NCBI GenBank assembly: GCA_040217575.1
Contig: JAVJPW010000002.1
Location: 1-64,000, forward strand
DNA length: 64,000 nucleotides
Reading direction: 5' to 3'
From: Pacificispira sp040217575
GTDB taxonomy: Bacteria; Pseudomonadota; Alphaproteobacteria; UBA8366; Aestuariispiraceae
Shown: piece by piece, positions 18,241-26,567 of the stretch
Numbering within the stretch: the first letter of the stretch is position 1
How the letters are laid out: each line of letters starts with the position of its first letter
Program-made: the position numbers and the translations under genes
The notes under the pieces: generated by a model
The model's input: only the letters and a program-made list of their open reading frames with translations
The model's database searches: none
Told to the model about the DNA's origin: nothing

Positions 18241-18984
18241 ATGGAACAGGCAGGAAATACGTTGGACCAATCCGCCTTCGCGCTTGCAATCCACCTGGTA
18301 ACGACCGGGGACAGCGACCTTTATTCGATCGTCGGACTGTCGCTGCAGGTCAGTTTCACCGCGGTTGTCATTGCCACACTGCTGGGCCTGCCGATCGCGG
18401 CCTGGCTTGCGGTGATGCGGTTCGCCGGTCGGCGCGCCATCGTAACCGTGCTGAATGCGCTTCTGGGGCTCCCGCCCGTGGTGGTCGGGCTGTTTGTCTA
18501 TCTGTCGCTGTCGCGGGCGGGACCGCTGGGGGGTCTGGGCCTTTTGTTCACGCCGACGGCCATGGTGATCGCCCAGACGATCCTGATCACGCCGATCGTC
18601 GCGGCGGTCGCGCTGCGCAGTCTGGAAGATTTCGATGCCGAATATTCCGAACAGCTTCGCGCCCACGGGCTCGGCCGGCGGGAACGCGCACTTACCCTGT
18701 TGCGGGAAGCGCGCTTCAGTCTGGCGACCGCTGTGCTGGCCGGGTTCGGGCGGTCGGTGGCGGAAGTGGGCGCGGTCATCATTGTCGGCGGCAATATCGA
18801 TGGTGTCACCCGCGTCATGACGACCGCGATTGCGCTGGAAACCAGCAAAGGGAATCTGGCCCTGGCATTGGGCCTGGGCATGATCCTGCTGACCATCGCC
18901 CTTGGCGTGAACGCAATCGCCGAAGTTTTTCGCAGCCTCAATGCAGGAACGCGCCGCGCCGCCCGCAAACAGGTCCGTCCATGA
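18241..18984 (+). CDS. tupB: tungstate ABC transporter permease (TupB-like)
   Basis: A 247-residue inner-membrane permease with five to six helices. The EAA-type loop is around EQLRAHGLGRRERALTLLRE. Its order with an ATPase and a TTST-type binding protein identifies the tungstate (Tup) type. ATG 18241 is chosen; an in-frame GTG/TTG start further upstream would add an unlikely N-terminus. It overlaps tupC by ATGA. Confidence 0.85.
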   Translation: MEQAGNTLDQSAFALAIHLVTTGDSDLYSIVGLSLQVSFTAVVIATLLGLPIAAWLAVMRFAGRRAIVTVLNALLGLPPVVVGLFVYLSLSRAGPLGGLGLLFTPTAMVIAQTILITPIVAAVALRSLEDFDAEYSEQLRAHGLGRRERALTLLREARFSLATAVLAGFGRSVAEVGAVIIVGGNIDGVTRVMTTAIALETSKGNLALALGLGMILLTIALGVNAIAEVFRSLNAGTRRAARKQVRP

Positions 18985-19694
18985 CCGGCACCGCGGACAT
19001 ACCGATTGCCGCACTTTCAGGGGTCGAAGTCCGGCGCGGCGGCAGGCCGATCCTGACCGTCGGCGACCTGTCGCTGCCGGCAGGACGGACGGTCGCGCTG
19101 ATCGGGCCGAACGGTGCCGGCAAGACGACGCTGCTGAAGCTGCTGCATGGGCTGATCGATGCCGATGCGGGGCGGGTGGCCTGGGCCGGGGGACGCGAAC
19201 CGGCCCGCGCGATCCTTCTGCAGGCACCTGTTCTGTTGCGCCGGTCCGTGCGGGACAATGTGAATTTCATCCTGAAGCGTCGGGGGCTTTCGGGACAGCC
19301 ACTGAAGGACGCGGCGGATATTCTTCTTGCGCGCGCGAACCTGGCCGACCGCGAAGACGCACGCGCCCGCGTCCTGTCCGGCGGGCAACAGCGACGCCTG
19401 GCGCTGGCGCAGGCGCTGGCCCGCGAACCGAACATGCTGTTGCTGGACGAACCGACCGCGGGTCTGGACCCGACTGCGGCAGTGGCGGTCGAACGCATGA
19501 TCCGCGAAGCGGCCGCCGAAGGCCGCAGCATCGTGCTGAGTTCCCATGATATCGCACAGGTACGCCGATTGGCCGATGTCGCGGTATTCCTAAACCGTGG
19601 CGTGTTTGAGAACGCAGGCCCCGTACCCGCATTGTTGGATAGCCCCCCGACACGAGAACTAGGCGCCTTCCTGAACGGAGATCTTGAATGGTAA
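18981..19694 (+). CDS. tupC: tungstate ABC transporter ATP-binding protein (TupC-like)
   Basis: A 237-residue ATPase with Walker A GPNGAGKTT (about residues 42-50), signature LSGGQQRRLALA, Walker B MLLLDEPTAGLD and the H-loop in LSSHD. It powers TupB. It lacks the C-terminal MOP domain of ModC, in keeping with the Tup type. It overlaps tupB by 4 bases and tupA by 7. Confidence 0.88.
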   Translation: MTGTADIPIAALSGVEVRRGGRPILTVGDLSLPAGRTVALIGPNGAGKTTLLKLLHGLIDADAGRVAWAGGREPARAILLQAPVLLRRSVRDNVNFILKRRGLSGQPLKDAADILLARANLADREDARARVLSGGQQRRLALAQALAREPNMLLLDEPTAGLDPTAAVAVERMIREAAAEGRSIVLSSHDIAQVRRLADVAVFLNRGVFENAGPVPALLDSPPTRELGAFLNGDLEW

Positions 19695-20509
19695 CCCTGT
19701 TTGCCCGCCGCACCGCCCTGGCCCTGCTGACCGCGCTTCTGATCCTGCCCGCCCCCCAGGCCCAGGCCGAAGACCGGTTCATCACCGTGGCTTCCACCAC
19801 GTCGACCGCGAATTCGGGCCTGTTCGATCACATTCTGCCAATTTTCGAAGGGGAAACAGGGATCGAAGTACGCGTGGTCGCCGTCGGCACCGGACAGGCG
19901 ATCCGCCTTGCCCGGAACGGCGATGCGGATGTCCTGTTCGTGCATCACAAACCGTCGGAAATCGCCTTTGTGGAAGATGGCTTCGGCGTGGAACGGTTCG
20001 ACGTGATGTATAACGACTTCATCATCGTCGGCCCGGCCGAAGACCCGGCGGGCGTTTCCGGCAGCGCCGATATTGTCGAAGCCCTGAATGCCATCGCCGG
20101 CACGCAAACGCCCTTTGCGTCCCGCGGGGACGACAGTGGCACCCATAAGCGCGAACTGGCCCTGTGGGGCGCCGCAGGCATTGTCCCCGACGGCGACTGG
20201 TACCGGGAACTCGGGTCCGGCATGGGCGCGACCCTGAACACCGCCCACGGTATGGGTGCCTATACCTTGAGCGACCGCGCGACCTGGCTGTCGTTCGAAA
20301 ACAAGGACGGGTTTTCGATCCTGTTCGAAGGGGACGACCGGCTGTTCAATCAATACGGCATCATCGCCGTTTCCCAGGACCGTTTTCCGCATGTGAAGGC
20401 CGACGATGCGCAGGCCTTCGTCGATTGGGTCATCTCGGACGCCGGGCAGGCCGCAATCGGTGCCTATACACGGGCGGGAACGCAGCTTTTCTTTCCGAAC
20501 GCGGACTGA
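19688..20509 (+). CDS. tupA: tungstate-binding periplasmic protein (TupA-like)
   Basis: A 273-residue periplasmic binding protein. A signal peptide ends after AQA (about residue 27), then the mature protein starts EDRFITVASTTST, whose TTST oxyanion-binding motif is the TupA signature (ModA differs). SRGDDSGTHKRE and GMGATLNTA are further family motifs. Delivers tungstate to TupBC. The moaA gene close by fits use of the metal in pterin cofactors. Confidence 0.9.
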   Translation: MVTLFARRTALALLTALLILPAPQAQAEDRFITVASTTSTANSGLFDHILPIFEGETGIEVRVVAVGTGQAIRLARNGDADVLFVHHKPSEIAFVEDGFGVERFDVMYNDFIIVGPAEDPAGVSGSADIVEALNAIAGTQTPFASRGDDSGTHKRELALWGAAGIVPDGDWYRELGSGMGATLNTAHGMGAYTLSDRATWLSFENKDGFSILFEGDDRLFNQYGIIAVSQDRFPHVKADDAQAFVDWVISDAGQAAIGAYTRAGTQLFFPNAD

Positions 20510-20558
20510 CGGCTGACTCAGTGGGGCGGGCAGGCCGCTCCCGAACGTTCACCGACCT

Positions 20559-21971
20559 ATGAGCATCCGTGACAGGCCGGAACCGTTGAATCCGGGTCCG
20601 TGGGGGCCCATAAGTGCGGTTATGAACGCGGTTCGTGTCATCAAGGATCTGCTTTTCGTCGGTGTCGACGCAACCGCCGACCTTCCGGAACGCGTGCGTG
20701 ACGCGGTCCGGCTTCAGCAGGATCGCAGCGAACGGCTGATCGGCTGGTGCCAGCTGGCGCTCGTCCTGCTTTTTGCCGCGCTCTATACGGTCGCGCCCAA
20801 GACCCACATGGACGAGGTGCTGAAGTCGCCGGTGCCGATCGCGCTTATCCTGTATTTTCTGTTCACCGTAACCCGGCTGGTCTTCAGCTATCGCACATCG
20901 CTGCCGGACTGGTATCTGGGCCTGTCGGGGCTTGCGGACCTGACGCTTCTGATGACGCTGATCTGGTATTTCCATATCCAGTATGCGCAACCGGCACCGT
21001 TCTATCTGAAGGCGCCGACCATGCTGTATGTCTTCATCTTCATCGCGCTGCGCGCGCTCAGATTCGAACCGCGCTACGTATTCCGAACCGGGGTGGCGGC
21101 AGCATTGGGCTGGTCGGTCCTGTTGCTTTATGCGTTGTACGGGGACGGGATGGACCCGCCGGTCACGCGCGACTATGTCGAATATCTGACCATGAATCTG
21201 GTTCTTTTGGGCGGCGAGTTGGACAAGATTCTGTCGATTCTGATCGTCACGGGGCTTCTGACCTTTGCGCTGATGCGCGGGCGGCGCACCCTATTGACCG
21301 CGGTTGCAGAAACACATGCCAGCGCGGAACTGTCCCGGTTCTTCGCCCCCGAAGTGGCGGAACGCATCACGCGCGGGGATTCCGGACCCGCGGAAGAACT
21401 GACCGCCAGCGTGCTGTATATCGACATCCGGGATTTCACCAAACTGTCCGAACGGATTTCGCCATCGGAACTGATGGGGATGCTGACCGAATATCAAAGC
21501 CGCGTTACCCCGATCATCGCTGCCCATGGCGGGACGGTTGAACGGTTTACCGGCGATGGAGTCCTGGCCAGTTTCGGCGCCGCGAAACCGCTGGACGGAT
21601 TTGCCAGACAGGCGCTGAACGCCGTTCGCGCCATCTCGGACGAGATCGATGCATGGTCATCGGCGCGGGCCGCCGCCGGCCAGCCACAGGTCCGCATCGG
21701 CATTGCGGTGACGACGGGACGGCTGATCATCGGGGCGGTCGGCGGAGGCGGAAAGCTGGAATATACCCTGGTCGGCGAACCGGCGAACCTTGCCGCGAAA
21801 ATCGAAAAACTGAACAAGGACCTTGGCACGCGCGCGATTGCGGACCGGGCAACGGTCGACCGCGCCAGGGATGAAGGCTGGGACGGACAGGTTCGGGAAA
21901 TGCGCACGGGCGTTGTCATCGCCGACGTGAATGGCCCCGTCGATATCGCGATACTGGAATGGATGGATTGA
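20559..21971 (+). CDS. membrane-bound class III adenylate/guanylate cyclase
   Basis: A 470-residue protein. The N-terminal half has about six membrane helices (60-255), and the C-terminal cyclase domain covers about 280-460. The two metal-binding aspartates are in YIDIRDFT and FTGDGVLA. The substrate loop is GKLEYTLVGEPAN. The transition-state arginine of the NxxxR motif is lysine here (NLAAKIE), which could lower or change activity. It sits between tupA and moaA without overlap. ATP or GTP preference cannot be read safely. Confidence 0.86.
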   Translation: MSIRDRPEPLNPGPWGPISAVMNAVRVIKDLLFVGVDATADLPERVRDAVRLQQDRSERLIGWCQLALVLLFAALYTVAPKTHMDEVLKSPVPIALILYFLFTVTRLVFSYRTSLPDWYLGLSGLADLTLLMTLIWYFHIQYAQPAPFYLKAPTMLYVFIFIALRALRFEPRYVFRTGVAAALGWSVLLLYALYGDGMDPPVTRDYVEYLTMNLVLLGGELDKILSILIVTGLLTFALMRGRRTLLTAVAETHASAELSRFFAPEVAERITRGDSGPAEELTASVLYIDIRDFTKLSERISPSELMGMLTEYQSRVTPIIAAHGGTVERFTGDGVLASFGAAKPLDGFARQALNAVRAISDEIDAWSSARAAAGQPQVRIGIAVTTGRLIIGAVGGGGKLEYTLVGEPANLAAKIEKLNKDLGTRAIADRATVDRARDEGWDGQVREMRTGVVIADVNGPVDIAILEWMD

Positions 21972-21983
21972 CGGTTGGATCTC

Positions 21984-22002
21984 CCGCCCCTACGTCGTGG
22001 GG
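21984..22002 (+). terminator. GC-rich hairpin after the cyclase gene
   Basis: GCCCCTAC and GTGGGGGC pair over eight bases with a three-base loop, 12 bases after the cyclase stop. No T-run follows, so it may be a weak terminator or a processing hairpin rather than a strong stop. It also lies in the moaA leader. Confidence 0.4.
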
Positions 22003-22077
22003 GCAAGGCATTCGGTTGCCGCGGCCTTTGCATTTGATAATGTACGCGGCTGTTATCTTTGGGTGGAACGCACAGCA

Positions 22078-23079
22078 ATGACACAGTTGATAGACCCTTT
22101 CGGACGCGGCATCGAATATCTTCGAATTTCGGTGACGGACCGCTGCGACTTCCGCTGCGTCTATTGCATGTCCGAAGACATGACCTTCCTGCCGAAAGCG
22201 GAAATCCTGACGCTGGAGGAACTGGATCGCGTGTCATCCGCCTTTGTGCGGATGGGCGTCCGGAAACTTCGGATCACCGGCGGCGAACCGCTGGTCCGGC
22301 GGAACATAATGTGGCTGTTCCGGCAGTTGGGCCGTCACTTGGACACCGGCGCCCTGGAAGAACTCACGCTTACCACGAACGGAAGCCAGTTGGGCCGGTT
22401 TGCAACGGACCTCTATGCGGCGGGCGTGCGGCGGGTCAATGTTTCCATCGACACGCTGGATCCCGTGAAGTTCAAGACGATCACCAGGTGGGGCCGTTTC
22501 GACCAGGTCATGGACGGAATCATGGCCGCCAAGCAGGCTGGCCTGAAGGTCAAGATCAATGCCGTTGCGCTGAAGGGCGTGAACGACGGCGAGGTTCATG
22601 ATCTGGTTCAATGGTGCGGCGACAACGGGTTCGACCTGACCTTCATCGAAGTTATGCCCATGGGCGACATCGGGAATGAGATGCGGCTGGACCAGTACTG
22701 GCCGCTCAGCATGGTGCGGACCGAACTGGAAAGCCGCTGGACCCTGGAAGACAGCGATTATGCGACGGGCGGTCCTGCACGTTATGTCACCGTCCGGGAA
22801 ACCGGCGGTCGGATCGGTTTCATCACGCCGCTGACTCACAATTTCTGCGAAAGCTGCAATCGCGTGCGGTTAAGCTGTACCGGCATGCTTTACATGTGCC
22901 TGGGGCAGGAGGATTCAGCGGATCTGCGGGCACCTGTCCGCGGGTCGGAATCCGACAGCGCCCTTGAAGACACCATCCGCGAGGCGATCGACCGGAAACC
23001 CAAGGGCCATGATTTCATCATCGACCGGCGGCGCGGGGCGAAAAGCGTATCGCGCCACATGAGCGTGACCGGCGGCTAA
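22078..23079 (+). CDS. moaA: GTP 3',8-cyclase, molybdopterin biosynthesis
   Basis: Radical SAM enzyme for the first step of molybdenum/tungsten cofactor synthesis. The 333-residue product has the SAM cluster motif CDFRCVYC (Cx3Cx2C, about residues 24-31), ITGGEPL, and the second cluster cysteines in NFCESCNRVRLSC. It ends in the required C-terminal Gly-Gly (TGG). ATG 22078 fits the family N-terminus (LIDPFGRGIEYLRISVTDRC, about residues 4-23). The tungstate transporter upstream suggests cofactor metal supply. Confidence 0.94.
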   Translation: MTQLIDPFGRGIEYLRISVTDRCDFRCVYCMSEDMTFLPKAEILTLEELDRVSSAFVRMGVRKLRITGGEPLVRRNIMWLFRQLGRHLDTGALEELTLTTNGSQLGRFATDLYAAGVRRVNVSIDTLDPVKFKTITRWGRFDQVMDGIMAAKQAGLKVKINAVALKGVNDGEVHDLVQWCGDNGFDLTFIEVMPMGDIGNEMRLDQYWPLSMVRTELESRWTLEDSDYATGGPARYVTVRETGGRIGFITPLTHNFCESCNRVRLSCTGMLYMCLGQEDSADLRAPVRGSESDSALEDTIREAIDRKPKGHDFIIDRRRGAKSVSRHMSVTGG

Positions 23080-23085
23080 CGCGCC

Positions 23086-23784
23086 CTAGGCCGCCATGAC
23101 CCAGCGGTCGCGGCCGCTTTCCTTCGCCTCGTAAAGAGCCTGGTCGGCACGATAGATCGTGCTGTCATAGCCCACTTCCTCACGCTGATAGCAGGATACG
23201 CCGGAACTTGCGGTCACCCGCAATTCACCCACCGCCGTGGTGAACGGTTTGGCACGAAGGCTTTCATGGAACCCTTCTATCATGCTCACGCAGCTGACCT
23301 GATCCATTTCCGACAGAAGAATCAGGAACTCCTCCCCGCCCCAGCGGGCCAGCAGCGCCTGATCCGGCATCGCCGTTGCCAGGCGGGAAGAGAATTCTAT
23401 CAGCACCTCATCACCGACATCGTGTCCATGGGTGTCGTTCACGCCCTTGAAATGGTCGATGTCGATCAGCGCCACAAAAAAGCTGCTGCCCTGTTCGCGG
23501 GCGACGCCCGTCTGGGCGATCAGCGCATCATGTGCGCCGCGCCTGTTCGTCAGACCCGTCAGCGGGTCGGTAATGGACGCGACGCGCAGCTTGTCGTTCA
23601 GGTCCATGATCTGGCCCTGCATGCGGTCGCTCATCCGGGAAATCTTGTTCAGGTTACGGTCCAGACGACGGCATCTGTCCGCCAGCCACGCAATATCCGC
23701 CGCCAGTTCCTCGTCGACGCCCTGCGTCTCCGACATGCGCGATAGGATCGCCGATATCCGTTCTTCCAGCCTGTCGTCTGCCAC
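23086..23784 (-). CDS. siaD: diguanylate cyclase (SiaD-like)
   Basis: Makes cyclic di-GMP. The 232-residue cytosolic protein has an N-terminal coiled coil (about 1-70) typical of SiaD and a GGDEF domain (about 72-230) with DPLTGLTNRR, DIDHFKGVND and active-site WGGEEF. The inhibitory RxxD I-site is absent at the usual place. It is last in a siaA-B-C-D set; in Pseudomonas aeruginosa SiaC binds and activates SiaD. Gene naming rests on this order. Confidence 0.85.
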   Translation of the reverse strand: MADDRLEERISAILSRMSETQGVDEELAADIAWLADRCRRLDRNLNKISRMSDRMQGQIMDLNDKLRVASITDPLTGLTNRRGAHDALIAQTGVAREQGSSFFVALIDIDHFKGVNDTHGHDVGDEVLIEFSSRLATAMPDQALLARWGGEEFLILLSEMDQVSCVSMIEGFHESLRAKPFTTAVGELRVTASSGVSCYQREEVGYDSTIYRADQALYEAKESGRDRWVMAA

Positions 23785-23805
23785 GTCTTGCCGACGCCCC
23801 TTCCG

Positions 23806-24186
23806 TCATTCCGTCACGATATCGTACGGCAGATCGACATCTTCCAAAAGCTCTTCGGCCAGTTCGACCAGACGTTCGTTTTCCGGATCGCAGCGCCAGA
23901 CAACGGCGACTTCCACCCCGGCGCCATGGGCTTCGTCCATCCGGTCCAGCATATCCATCATCGCCTTGATGCTGCCGGTGTTCAGATAGGTCAGGTCCAC
24001 ATCCAAAGTAACCGGCCCGGCATTCGGCTTTTCCAGGATTGCATTCAGCCAGTCGACGACCGGCCGATAGAATTCGAATGTGTTTTCCGGATAGGATTCA
24101 CCGGAAAGGTGTATGACGCCCCGATCGGGGTCGCAATCGACCGCCGGGGAAGAGCGCGTTCCTTCGATGGTTATTCTGTCACTCAT
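23806..24186 (-). CDS. siaC: SiaC-family regulatory phosphoprotein (DUF1987)
   Basis: A 126-residue STAS-like partner-switch protein. It carries IHLSGESYPENTFEFY near residue 25 and the phosphorylation motif YLNTGS, with Thr70 matching the Thr phosphorylated in P. aeruginosa SiaC (by family knowledge). Unphosphorylated SiaC would activate the neighbouring diguanylate cyclase. Its start overlaps the siaB stop by four bases. Confidence 0.87.
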   Translation of the reverse strand: MSDRITIEGTRSSPAVDCDPDRGVIHLSGESYPENTFEFYRPVVDWLNAILEKPNAGPVTLDVDLTYLNTGSIKAMMDMLDRMDEAHGAGVEVAVVWRCDPENERLVELAEELLEDVDLPYDIVTE

Positions 24187-24731
24187 ATCGTCACCGTAAG
24201 GCTGAAAAATTTGTGCCCATCCTGCGCATCGGAAATGCTGAAGGAGAGGGGTTGGCTGGCCTTGCGGGCCATTTGCAGAAACCCAAGGCCGGCGCCCGTC
24301 GCCCCATCATCCAGGGGCGCGCGAAGCCGTTCCTTATAGGCCGCCTTCAGCGCATCGGGGTCCATTGCGACCACCGCCTCCAGCCGCTGTTGCAGCGCGG
24401 CCGCGTCTTCCGCCAAAATCAGATTGCCGGAGACGACCGAATACTGGTCCTCATCGCGCGCGATCAGGACGGTGCCCTTGTTCAACTGCGCAATATGCGC
24501 CTCGTCCCGGCCACGGGATTCGGCATAGTGACGGATGTTCTGGGTGATTTCGATATAACAGGCAAAGACGTCCGCAATCCGCCTGCGCGGCTGCGTCTGG
24601 GATTCCAGATGCCGGCGAATCGCCTCTCCCAGCTCTTCGATCACACTTTGAGAGAACGGCCCGTTGAAACTGAGCACAATCCGGCAGCGCTCGAAAATCT
24701 CGCGCAGCGCCCGCATATCCGATTGATCCAT
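24183..24731 (-). CDS. siaB: SiaB-family protein kinase (DUF6272)
   Basis: A 182-residue GHKL-type kinase-like protein expected to phosphorylate SiaC. Family features are VLSFNGPFSQ near residue 19, the N-box-like EITQNIRHYAES and the glycine-containing GAGLGFLQMARK near the end. It overlaps siaC (ATGA) and lies 52 bases after siaA, consistent with one operon. Confidence 0.85.
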   Translation of the reverse strand: MDQSDMRALREIFERCRIVLSFNGPFSQSVIEELGEAIRRHLESQTQPRRRIADVFACYIEITQNIRHYAESRGRDEAHIAQLNKGTVLIARDEDQYSVVSGNLILAEDAAALQQRLEAVVAMDPDALKAAYKERLRAPLDDGATGAGLGFLQMARKASQPLSFSISDAQDGHKFFSLTVTI

Positions 24732-24783
24732 TTCGCCTCCCGATTCCGGCGGTGAATATCCTTATAGGCGATCCAGGAAAAAA

Positions 24784-26025
24784 TCAAAGACGCCTTGGTG
24801 TAAACCCAAGCAATGTCAGATCATCGCGCTGCGGATTGCCCCGGCAGTATTCGTCAAGGGTGAACCCGAAGCGCCGCCCCTGTTCCTCGATCGTCTGATC
24901 CGACCCCGCCTTCAGCGCTTCCATCAGGCGCCGCCTGCCGAAGCCGTATCCTTTCTCTCCCCCCGCCTGATCCAAAATCCCGTCAGAGGTCAGGAAAACC
25001 CGAACGGCATCGTCGAACCTGCGTTCATATTCCACAAGATCCTTCGCCGACGCGGCCTGCCGGCCGTACCCCAGGCCAAGCTTGTCCCCGCGCAGTCGCT
25101 CGATCTCCCCCGCGCCGTCCTGGATATAGATGTCCAGTCCGGCCGCCGCCATGCGGATCGTCCCCGTTTTCGGGTCAAGGAAACACAGGATCATTTCCAA
25201 CCCGGTATCAGGGCCGACGCGGGCTTCGGTCTGGTGCAGGTTGGTACGCACGATGTCGTCCAGCGCATTCAGAACCGCGACCGGCCCCTTGCGCCCCACC
25301 TCGCTGATCGCGCGGCGGCAGACGGATGATGCCATCATCGTCATCATCGCGCCCGGCACCCCGTGCCCGGTGCAGTCGCCAAGCCCCATGAAAATGCCGT
25401 AGTCGGTTTCGACCCCCAGATAAAAGTCACCGCCAACAATGTCGACCGGCCGGAACAGAATGAAGTGCGGCCCCAGATTCTTTTGAAAGAAGGATGGCTG
25501 CGGCAGGATTCCGGTCTGGATAAGGCGTGCGTATTCAATGCCGTCGATCAGCTTTGTATTCACCTCATGCAGCGCATCGGTCCGTTCCCGAACCAGTTCG
25601 TCCAGGCGCTTCTTTTCTTCGACGCGTTCGGTGATATCGGTGAACATGAAGACATAACCACCGTCCGGAACCGGATTTCCGTTGATCTGGACATATCGGC
25701 CGTCGCTCAATTGCCGGTCCAGATTGTAGGCGATCCGGTTGCGAACGGGTTTCATCCGGCTTTCGACATGGTCTTCCGGACCGCCGGGTCCATATTCACC
25801 CCGGTCCGCGAGGAACCGCAGCATCCGTTCCAACGGCTCGCCTTCCTGAAACAGAGGGTGGTCGTTGGGCACGCCGAAATACCCGCGATAGCGGTCATTG
25901 ACGAACACGATGCGCAGTTCGTCATCGATCACCAACAGACCCTGATTTATCTCGGACGCGGCGGACCGCAGAATTTTTGCCGACCGGTCGTAGTCGCGCC
26001 GCCCCTTCGCGCGTTCATCCGTCAT
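24784..26025 (-). CDS. siaA: PAS-domain PP2C/SpoIIE phosphatase (SiaA-like, cytosolic variant)
   Basis: A 413-residue phosphatase expected to dephosphorylate SiaC. Residues about 15-140 form a PAS domain (INQGLLVIDDELRIVFVNDR); a short coiled coil follows; residues about 175-410 are PP2C-like with VGGDFY, GDCTGHGVPGA, TSDGILDQ and QRDDLTLLG, all metal aspartates present. P. aeruginosa SiaA instead has membrane helices and HAMP; no membrane segment is seen here, so the signal is probably intracellular. Confidence 0.86.
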   Translation of the reverse strand: MTDERAKGRRDYDRSAKILRSAASEINQGLLVIDDELRIVFVNDRYRGYFGVPNDHPLFQEGEPLERMLRFLADRGEYGPGGPEDHVESRMKPVRNRIAYNLDRQLSDGRYVQINGNPVPDGGYVFMFTDITERVEEKKRLDELVRERTDALHEVNTKLIDGIEYARLIQTGILPQPSFFQKNLGPHFILFRPVDIVGGDFYLGVETDYGIFMGLGDCTGHGVPGAMMTMMASSVCRRAISEVGRKGPVAVLNALDDIVRTNLHQTEARVGPDTGLEMILCFLDPKTGTIRMAAAGLDIYIQDGAGEIERLRGDKLGLGYGRQAASAKDLVEYERRFDDAVRVFLTSDGILDQAGGEKGYGFGRRRLMEALKAGSDQTIEEQGRRFGFTLDEYCRGNPQRDDLTLLGFTPRRL

Positions 26026-26149
26026 GTATCAAGCCCCATGCCCATCTCCGCCGGTCATGGTAGCGAGGTGAAAACTGCGGCGAAAGCCCGAAGTAACGAC
26101 AAAGGTGCACTCGGCCCGCGATACACTTTACTTGCGTGGATGTCTTCAG

Positions 26150-26168
26150 TTGACCGCGGGTAGGTCAA
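26150..26168. promoter_or_regulatory. inverted repeat TTGACC-N7-GGTCAA between siaA and tRNA-Leu
   Basis: A perfect six-base inverted repeat with seven-base spacing in the divergent gap between siaA (minus) and the tRNA (plus). TTGACC could also be the -35 of the tRNA promoter, with a poor -10 (GTAAAT) 17 bases later. It could be an operator; a chance occurrence is possible. Confidence 0.35.
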
Positions 26169-26199
26169 TCGCGTAAATCCACCTCCACGGTCTTTGAGG

Positions 26200-26286
26200 G
26201 CCCCTGTGGCGGAATTGGTAGACGCGGCAGACTCAAAATCTGTTGCCGGCAACGGCGTGCGAGTTCGAGTCTCGCTGGGGGCACCA
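26200..26286 (+). tRNA. tRNA-Leu (anticodon CAA)
   Basis: The 87-base class II tRNA starts GCCCCTG and ends with a pairing strand TGGGGGC, discriminator A and encoded CCA. D-arm GGAATTGGTAGACG, anticodon loop CTCAAAA (anticodon CAA, reads UUG), long variable arm TGCCGGCAACGGCG and T-arm GAGTTCGAGTCTC are all present. All stems pair. Confidence 0.96.
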
Positions 26287-26567
26287 AACCTTTGCGACGG
26301 ATCGGAACACCGGCAGAAACCGCCGGCCCCTTCAGGCCGTTTGCCGATCTCAGATATCATTATGAAATTTCGGCGGCATTCGCTGAATTCCACCATTTGC
26401 GCGCGGAAGCCCGCGTGGGAACGAGCGCGGGCGGGCCAGGGCCTCTGGAACCTCCGTTCTTCAATATTTCAGTGCACTTCCCGGCAGCAAGAAGCGTGAT
26501 TAACGGTTTCTAAACCCCTGAGCGTTATACGGACAGTCTGCGGCCGTTTGCTGCAAAGATTGAAAGT

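Noticed and set aside
21972..22077. Possible molybdenum-cofactor riboswitch before moaA
   Set aside because: A single eight-base hairpin is present but not the multi-helix consensus; I kept it only as a hairpin.
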